Source: Candidatus Shapirobacteria bacterium UBA2283 (GTDB lineage: Bacteria; Patescibacteriota; Microgenomatia; UBA12405). Taken from it: a stretch of 5,418 nt of DNA. Position 1 is the first letter of the stretch. Each line of letters opens with the position of its first letter. Both the position numbers and the translations under genes were made by a program. This document shows, piece after piece, positions 1 through 3,598 of this stretch. The stretch covers positions 1 through 5,418 of the forward strand of contig DDWP01000043.1 in the NCBI GenBank assembly GCA_002345725.1, read 5' to 3'. Under the pieces are notes generated by a model, which ran no database searches, was not told where the DNA came from, and saw only the letters and a program-made list of their open reading frames with translations.

Positions 1-1424
1 CCAGGTAGTCTAATCTTGCCGGAATCATAGAGTTTGGTGATAGTTTTCTCAGAAATTCCTAAGATTTCTAGAGTCTGACAAAATAAATTCAAGCAACCGA
101 TAATTTGAGGAAGACAGTTAATGTTCCTACAGCGGAGAAGTTTGTCTTCGACAGTTAAAAGAGTATTGCATGATGGACAGTGGGAGGGAATGTCGATATG
201 TCCTGGTTTTATTTTGGTGATGACTTCCTCAACATGAGGAATAACGTCACCTCGACGGCTAATCTTAATAATATCACCGATGTTTAAGTCCATTTTTTTA
301 ACTAGATCGTAGTTGGCGAGAGAGGCAAAGGTAATGATGGCACCAGAGAGTTCAATTGGCTCAACTTCAGCGACGGGAGTAATGGAACCTAAAGGTCCAA
401 TTTGCCAAGTAATGGATTTGATGACAGTGGTGTTGGTAGAAGCGGGAAACTTATAGGCAACTTGGAATTGAGGTCGATTGTTTTTGACGTCGAGACTTTC
501 GACTATATTTAGATCGTTGATTTTGACGACTAGTCCGTCGATCTCAAAAGGATAAGTGTTTCTCTTGGTGGTGAAGAATTCTTGATATATTTTTTCGATA
601 TCGTCAAAGTCTTGACAAACAACTGTTTCGACGGTGGTGAAGCCAAACTTTTTTAATAAATTAATTTTGTCCGATTCATTTAATGATACGGATATGTCGA
701 CAGCGTAGAGAGAACAATATTCAGAGAATTTTGAATCGAGGCGTTGGGAGATGCCGGAGGCAGCGTTACGGGGATTGGAATAAAACCCTTCATTTTCAAT
801 CTCCCCCTCCGACGTTCGTCGGAGACCCCCCTTTGACAAGGAGGGTAAGGCATCTTTTTTAATAATTTTATTTAGTTCTTCAAAATCTTTCTTAGTGACC
901 ATAATTTCACACCGGATGGAGCAAGACAAATCCTTCGGCAAGCTCAGGACAAGCCCCCGCATTTTAACGACGTTTTGGGTAATTACGTCCCCTATTTGTC
1001 CGTCACCTCGGGTAATGGCATCAACTAGGACGCCATTTTTATATTCTATTTCAACAGAAATACCGTCACATTTAGGTTGGACCACGTAAGATATGCTGCG
1101 CATATCAACGTGGCTGCCTACGGCGCTTTTTTTTAATTCAAAATAGTGGATGAGGTCGGAATAATTGGTAACTTTGTTCTGGGAACCCATGGGCATGGAG
1201 TGCTTTTTTTTGTCAAAGCCGGTATTGAAGTTTGGATTGCCAACTTTAGAAAATAATCTATGGTGTGGGGAAATTTTACGTAATATATCTTCGAGTGTAT
1301 CGTAGGTGTGATCGTCCATGATGGGCTTACCACTGGTGTAATAGGCTTTTTTGGCTTCGATCAAAAGCTCGCCGAGTTCTGCAGGGGTAGTTTTTTGAAG
1401 GTCGATGGAATCGAGAGTGAGCAT
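1..1424 (-). CDS. ligA: NAD+-dependent DNA ligase LigA (5'-partial-window: N-terminal 474 residues, C-terminus beyond left edge)
   Basis: LigA seals nicks in duplex DNA during replication and repair, using NAD+ to adenylate an active-site lysine. The frame is open from the ATG at 1424 to the left edge. Domain Ia (about 1-70) has the NAD+-binding pattern, with Tyr28-Tyr29 and D38-x-x-Y41-D42. The adenylation domain follows: S81, the KxDG motif KCDG with catalytic K118, TRGDG (138-142), E173 in IRCEI, NPRNAASG (217-224), DGLVVK with K301, and AYKFPA with K325. Next come the OB fold (about 335-400, ending RRGDVIP), a Cys4 zinc finger (C416, C419, C432, C437), and the first helix-hairpin-helix (LGISEKT). 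The remaining HhH repeats and a BRCT domain would lie beyond position 1. The start is the only option, because an in-frame TAA lies 12 nt upstream; no Shine-Dalgarno is visible. Oddities are Gln116 where most LigA have Glu two residues before the lysine, SQNK in place of SLDN, and a 17-residue repeat-encoded insertion at 193-209. Confidence 0.96.
   Translation of the reverse strand, partial: MLTLDSIDLQKTTPAELGELLIEAKKAYYTSGKPIMDDHTYDTLEDILRKISPHHRLFSKVGNPNFNTGFDKKKHSMPMGSQNKVTNYSDLIHYFELKKSAVGSHVDMRSISYVVQPKCDGISVEIEYKNGVLVDAITRGDGQIGDVITQNVVKMRGLVLSLPKDLSCSIRCEIMVTKKDFEELNKIIKKDALPSLSKGGLRRTSEGEIENEGFYSNPRNAASGISQRLDSKFSEYCSLYAVDISVSLNESDKINLLKKFGFTTVETVVCQDFDDIEKIYQEFFTTKRNTYPFEIDGLVVKINDLNIVESLDVKNNRPQFQVAYKFPASTNTTVIKSITWQIGPLGSITPVAEVEPIELSGAIITFASLANYDLVKKMDLNIGDIIKISRRGDVIPHVEEVITKIKPGHIDIPSHCPSCNTLLTVEDKLLRCRNINCLPQIIGCLNLFCQTLEILGISEKTITKLYDSGKIRLP
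798..848. repeat. Palindromic repeat element, copy A, inserted in frame inside ligA
   Basis: This is a 51-nt GC-rich block in an AT-rich gene. It has two hairpins: CTCCGACG-TT-CGTCGGAG (807-824, perfect 8-bp arms), and a second that reads CCCTCCTT/AAGGGGGG on the ligA strand, with one G-U pair. It shares the ends AATCTCCCC and TTTGACAAG...GGGTAA with the intergenic copy at 2947-2994, in the same orientation. It occupies exactly 17 ligA codons (193-209, LPSLSKGGLRRTSEGEI). From my recall of the E. coli LigA sequence, the catalytic Glu to NPRN-Arg distance there is 27 residues, against 46 here; removing the block gives 29. An insertion into a surface loop of the adenylation domain is therefore the simplest reading. 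Confidence 0.8.
931..954. repeat. Short repeat-like stretch within ligA (CTTGTCCTGAGCTTG...GAAGGA type)
   Basis: On the ligA strand this reads GCTTGTCCTGAGCTTGCCG followed by AAGGA and encodes LVLSLPKD (158-165). It closely resembles a short repeat I recall being scattered through many environmental bacterial genomes, which shows up in proteins as LVLSLSKD or, on the other strand, PELVEG. Only one copy is in this window, so repetition cannot be shown here. It fills the variable loop between TQNV and IRCEI. By my comparison with E. coli LigA there is no net length gain, so it may have replaced loop sequence or expanded only slightly. Confidence 0.45.
1082..1113. repeat. Strong imperfect palindrome (hairpin) inside ligA
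   Basis: CCACGT (1082-1087) pairs with ACGTGG (1108-1113). Inside it, GATATGC (1090-1096) pairs with GCATATC (1100-1106) around a TGC loop. The two stems are separated by a small 2x1 internal loop, giving 13 base pairs in 32 nt. The region encodes the poorly conserved segment just before the KCDG motif (about residues 104-114). It could be a third repeat remnant, an mRNA structure early in the message, or chance. No second copy exists in the window. Confidence 0.45.
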
Positions 1425-1431
1425 GGTGTAA

Positions 1432-1476
1432 GTTTATCAAGTTTGTAAAGTTTATAAAGTTCAATAAGTTGATTTT
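1432..1476. repeat. Degenerate 9-bp tandem repeat upstream of ligA
   Basis: Five consecutive 9-nt units each begin with GTT: GTTTATCAA, GTTTGTAAA, GTTTATAAA, GTTCAATAA and GTTGATTTT. On the ligA strand this becomes an array of ACTT(T)A-like units ending 7 nt before the ligA ATG, in what would be its 5' leader if the TATAAT at 1481-1486 is used. It could be simple AT-rich slippage sequence, an unstructured translation-promoting leader, or a protein-binding array. Confidence 0.5.
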
Positions 1477-1480
1477 GCTT

Positions 1481-1486
1481 ATTATA
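1481..1486 (-). promoter_or_regulatory. Candidate -10 box for ligA
   Basis: The minus strand reads a perfect TATAAT here, with a weak -35 match (TTCTCA, 1510-1505) 18 bp upstream. Transcription would start near 1474, leaving a leader of about 50 nt made largely of the 9-bp repeats. The plus strand of the same site (TATTAT, 1480-1485) could also serve the small divergent gene at 1504, but I see no good -35 for it. Confidence 0.4.
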
Positions 1487-1503
1487 GGGTGTAAAATGTT
1501 CGT

Positions 1504-1794
1504 ATGAGAATCAGTAAAATAGCTTATGCTTTAGCGATTGCAGCTGAAAGAGATCCGGCTAGTATACAACCGGTTGGAGTGGAGGGTGAGTTGCATTTCA
1601 GGGTTGGAAATCGAGTTTTACCAGAGGATGAGGCAATTAAAGCAGCAGAACCTGTGGTGAGAGGTATGAATATTGCTGTTCCTGTAAATTTACCGTTTTT
1701 TGATGATTCAAAATTAGGTGTTGAGCCTGACATTGAGGCAGCTAAAAGAAGACTTTCTGGCGCAATAAAGAGAAGGTTGAGTAATGCTAGGTAA
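1504..1794 (+). CDS. Small hypothetical protein, 96 residues
   Basis: I do not recognise this protein and assign no function. It begins MRISKIAYALAIAAERDP, a short helical stretch that is too charged soon after to be a convincing signal peptide. A mixed, likely beta-containing centre follows (GELHFRVGNRVLP, then NIAVPVNLPFFDDSKLGV). It ends in a basic helix rich in Arg and Lys (about residues 79-96). There are no Cys, His-rich or nucleotide-binding motifs. ATG 1504 is the only start, because an in-frame TAA lies at 1492-1494; no Shine-Dalgarno is present. It is transcribed away from ligA and converges on the Fic gene, with 23 nt between the stop codons and no clear terminator. The balanced, non-repetitive composition and the way it fills the gap favour a real gene over the 69-residue overlapping frame on the other strand (1524-1733), but homologues would be needed to be sure. 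Confidence 0.6.
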   Translation: MRISKIAYALAIAAERDPASIQPVGVEGELHFRVGNRVLPEDEAIKAAEPVVRGMNIAVPVNLPFFDDSKLGVEPDIEAAKRRLSGAIKRRLSNAR

Positions 1795-1817
1795 GTAGAA
1801 CAGAACTTGTTTTGTGT

Positions 1818-2891
1818 TTAAACATTAGTCAAACAGTAGTAGGCGCCTTTGGTGGAGCCACGTTTCTCGGCAACTTTGTCATCAATTAGTTTCTTAAGAT
1901 CACGCCAGATAGTATCATCGGAAACCATGGGTAGCAGGGCCTTAGCATCGGGCATTCTTAGTCCACCAAATTGTTGCATGTATTCAACTATTTTGATCTG
2001 CCTTTCGGTAAGATGAATTTGTTTGCCACCGAGTTTTTGTTTGAATTTAATATCTCTTGAAAGCGATTGGACTTTTTCTTTGACTCGATTGAGCTCGATA
2101 CTTAAAGCTTCGGTAAAGTAGGCAATCCAAGAAGTTAAGTCGCGCTTGAAAATATCGCTACTGAGCTCGTGAGTTGATTGAATAGTGTTGTAATATAATT
2201 CGGCATTTCGATCAAAGTATTCTTCCATGGAAAAAAGACGACGAATATCGTAACCTTCGACATATAGAGGTAGCATAGCAAAAGCGCGAGAAACACGGCC
2301 ATTACCTTCAATAAAAGGATGGATGGCCACCAAAATATATTGAAGAATGGCAGAGCGGATGGCGGGATGAATTTCTTTTGAGTCGGGGGTGTTGGCCCAG
2401 TCAATTAAATCGGCCATGAGATAGGGAACTTCGATGGCTGGTGGTGGTCGATGAGCGATCTCGCCAGTGCGAGTGTTTTTGAGAACAACTTGTTGACGAC
2501 GGTATTTGCCGACATCTGATTCGGGAATAATTTTGAAAGTGGTAAGTTGATGAACTTTTTTGACTAGTTCTTCGGAATAGGAAAAAGGAATAGTGGTCTG
2601 CTTGACTTCTTCTAGGTAAGAAACGACATTTCGATAATTGATGACTTCTTGAATATCACGGTCGGTGGCGGTAATATTTTGACCTTCAATTAGTTTGGCA
2701 ACTTCTTGAAAAGTAAGGTCGTTTCCTTCAATTCGGGTACCAAAATGGACTGTACGGACAATGGCGTCATGTTGAAATTGCTTCTCGTAAGCTGGAATTA
2801 AAGGTGCTTCGTCGATAATGGCTTTGGCACCTTCAATAGCACCGATGTGCTTGAGAATGGTGTTATTGATGGAAAAGACTGGTGAAAACAT
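1818..2891 (-). CDS. Fic-domain protein (predicted protein adenylyltransferase) with C-terminal winged helix
   Basis: Fic enzymes usually transfer AMP from ATP to a hydroxyl side chain of a target protein. This 357-residue protein has the complete active-site loop HPFIEGNGRVSR (191-202), with catalytic H191, the acidic metal ligand E195 and the GNGR phosphate-binding residues, so it is predicted to be active. Near the N-terminus, GTRIEGN (51-57) resembles the inhibitory helix of class II Fic proteins, whose Glu (here E55) blocks productive ATP binding. The usual first Ser/Thr of that motif is Gly here. The flap segment is about 125-150. The C-terminus (about 290-357: TERQIKIVEYM, then SDDTIWRDLKKL and KRGSTKGAYY) is a DeoR-like winged helix, common in Fic proteins and suggesting DNA binding or autoregulation. 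Its target is unknown, and no antitoxin gene is adjacent. Transcription probably starts at or next to the ATG (see the promoter at 2900-2908). Confidence 0.94.
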   Translation of the reverse strand: MFSPVFSINNTILKHIGAIEGAKAIIDEAPLIPAYEKQFQHDAIVRTVHFGTRIEGNDLTFQEVAKLIEGQNITATDRDIQEVINYRNVVSYLEEVKQTTIPFSYSEELVKKVHQLTTFKIIPESDVGKYRRQQVVLKNTRTGEIAHRPPPAIEVPYLMADLIDWANTPDSKEIHPAIRSAILQYILVAIHPFIEGNGRVSRAFAMLPLYVEGYDIRRLFSMEEYFDRNAELYYNTIQSTHELSSDIFKRDLTSWIAYFTEALSIELNRVKEKVQSLSRDIKFKQKLGGKQIHLTERQIKIVEYMQQFGGLRMPDAKALLPMVSDDTIWRDLKKLIDDKVAEKRGSTKGAYYCLTNV

Positions 2892-2899
2892 CTATCCTT

Positions 2900-2908
2900 A
2901 TTATAACA
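2900..2908 (-). promoter_or_regulatory. Extended -10 promoter for the Fic gene, probable leaderless start
   Basis: On the minus strand the site reads TGTTATAAT, a perfect extended -10 (TGnTATAAT). A TTGATA at 2925-2920 lies 14 bp upstream, which is short spacing, but extended -10 promoters tolerate a weak -35. The -10 box ends only 8 nt before the ATG at 2891, so the transcript should begin at or within a couple of bases of the start codon. The AAGGA between them overlaps the expected start point and so is unlikely to act as a ribosome binding site. Confidence 0.6.
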
Positions 2909-2946
2909 CTTTTTTGAAATATCAATGAGGGAAAAATGCGGAAATC

Positions 2947-2994
2947 AATCTCCCCGCTCGCTTCGCTCACACCCCTCTTTGACAAGAGGGGTAA
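2947..2994. repeat. Palindromic repeat element, copy B, intergenic
   Basis: This 48-nt element has the same ends and orientation as the copy inside ligA (AATCTCCCC at the left, CTTTGACAAG and GGGGTAA at the right). It contains a perfect 9-bp hairpin, ACCCCTCTT (2971-2979) with AAGAGGGGT (2984-2992) around TGAC. The inner variable part differs from copy A (GCTCGCTTCGCTCAC instead of the perfect palindrome). It starts 2 nt past the stop codon of the clamp-loader gene. The hairpin could protect or terminate that transcript, but no T-run follows it on that strand, so it is not a standard intrinsic terminator. Confidence 0.75.
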
Positions 2995-2996
2995 AT

Positions 2997-3581
2997 TTAG
3001 TTAAGAAACAGAAAATCCAAAACTGTTTTGGGGTCGAGGTTGGCTTTGAGCATTTTGGTGGCTTTGATGAGCTTATTGATTTGCAAAAAGTTCTTGGGAC
3101 TGGTGACTTTGATTTGGTTTTCTAAAAGGGGCAAAACTAGCTCTTTGTTGACTGATAATTGTTCTGATAAAAGTAAAGCTTCGGCGGTGTTTGTGGGAAA
3201 AATGAATGGAGGTGTGGTGGTACTTGTGTCGTTAATTTTGATTAAGTGGCAACGGGAAATGATGGTGTTAATAAGAGATTGAGGTCGTAGAGTTAATAGA
3301 AAGAAATAATTATTGTCACCTGGTTCTTCGAGGTTTTTGAGAAGAGTGTTCTGTGATTCTGGACTTAGATTGTCAGCTTGGGGAATAATAATAACTTTTG
3401 AATCGTGTGAATAAGGAGACATGGATAAAAAGTTACTAATAGAACGGACTGACTCTATGCTGTAGTCGCTGAGTATGAAAATATCAGGATTGTTTTCTAA
3501 AGTATCGTGGCCAATTTCTTTTAAAAATGGGTCAAGAGAAGAGAGAGCCGCAGAAGTGATTAGTGTCGAAGGAAATAACAT
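2997..3581 (-). CDS. holB: Shortened DNA polymerase III delta-prime-like clamp-loader subunit
   Basis: The delta-prime subunit is a structural AAA+ member of the clamp loader that places the sliding clamp on DNA. The 194-residue protein has the family's core in order: NPDIFIL (31-37), a helix-rich SIESVRSISNFLSMSPY segment (41-57), KVIIIPQADNLSPESQNTLLKNLEEPG (62-88; the LLKNLEEP motif is the clearest match), and the sensor-type SRC motif (109-111, IISRCHLI). There is no Walker A: the first 25 residues keep only a degenerate remnant, and the acidic Walker B pair is replaced by Pro-Gln, so it should not hydrolyse ATP. The zinc-binding module is also absent. E. coli delta-prime is about 330 residues, so this form lacks most of the N-terminal region and probably part of the C-terminal collar. 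ATG 3581 lies 11 nt after a TATAAT box. Alternatively, it could be a DnaX-like AAA+ remnant with another role. Confidence 0.78.
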   Translation of the reverse strand: MLFPSTLITSAALSSLDPFLKEIGHDTLENNPDIFILSDYSIESVRSISNFLSMSPYSHDSKVIIIPQADNLSPESQNTLLKNLEEPGDNNYFFLLTLRPQSLINTIISRCHLIKINDTSTTTPPFIFPTNTAEALLLSEQLSVNKELVLPLLENQIKVTSPKNFLQINKLIKATKMLKANLDPKTVLDFLFLN

Positions 3582-3592
3582 AATGTATATTT

Positions 3593-3598
3593 ATTATA
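3593..3598 (-). promoter_or_regulatory. Candidate -10 box for the delta-prime-like gene, within the 17-bp divergent gap
   Basis: The minus strand reads a perfect TATAAT that ends 11 nt before the ATG at 3581, giving an expected leader of only about 4-5 nt. The -35 region would fall inside the first codons of pilB and is poor (TTTTTA). A plus-strand -10-like TATATT (3586-3591, preceded directly by TG) lies in the same gap and would start pilB transcription at about its GTG codon. The two promoters would then overlap physically. Confidence 0.5.

Noticed and set aside
895..1333. Short open frames at 895-1089 (plus) and 1133-1333 (minus, other frame)
   Set aside because: Both lie wholly inside ligA, whose frame carries all the conserved ligase motifs; their predicted peptides look like translated antisense or off-frame sequence.
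1524..1733. 69-residue minus-strand frame opposite the small hypothetical gene
   Set aside because: It is contained within the longer plus-strand frame and is Ser/Thr/Gly-rich, as expected for an antisense shadow. I kept the plus-strand gene, though neither is proven.
1795..1817. AACA...TGTT inverted repeat between the convergent small gene and the Fic gene, as a bidirectional terminator
   Set aside because: The stem is only about 4 bp, too weak to support.
2135..2404. 89-residue minus-strand frame inside the Fic gene
   Set aside because: It overlaps the Fic active-site region in another frame; the Fic motifs settle which frame is used.
1504..2891. The small gene and the Fic gene as a Fic/antitoxin toxin-antitoxin pair
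   Set aside because: They are convergent rather than co-transcribed. The Fic protein carries its own inhibitory-type helix, and the small protein shows no such motif.
2971..2992. Perfect 9-bp hairpin as an intrinsic terminator for the delta-prime-like gene
   Set aside because: On the relevant strand the stem is followed by GTGAGCG rather than a run of T, so the terminator requirement is not met; it is better explained as part of the repeat element.
798..2994. The two repeat copies as a CRISPR array or as attachment sites flanking a mobile element
   Set aside because: There are only two copies about 2.1 kb apart, with internal divergence and no spacer periodicity. One is embedded in a functional ligase gene, and no integrase or transposase lies between them.
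2925..3282. Plus-strand frames at 2925-3125 and 3028-3282
   Set aside because: They are antisense to the delta-prime-like gene and, in the first case, run through the repeat element; no family features.
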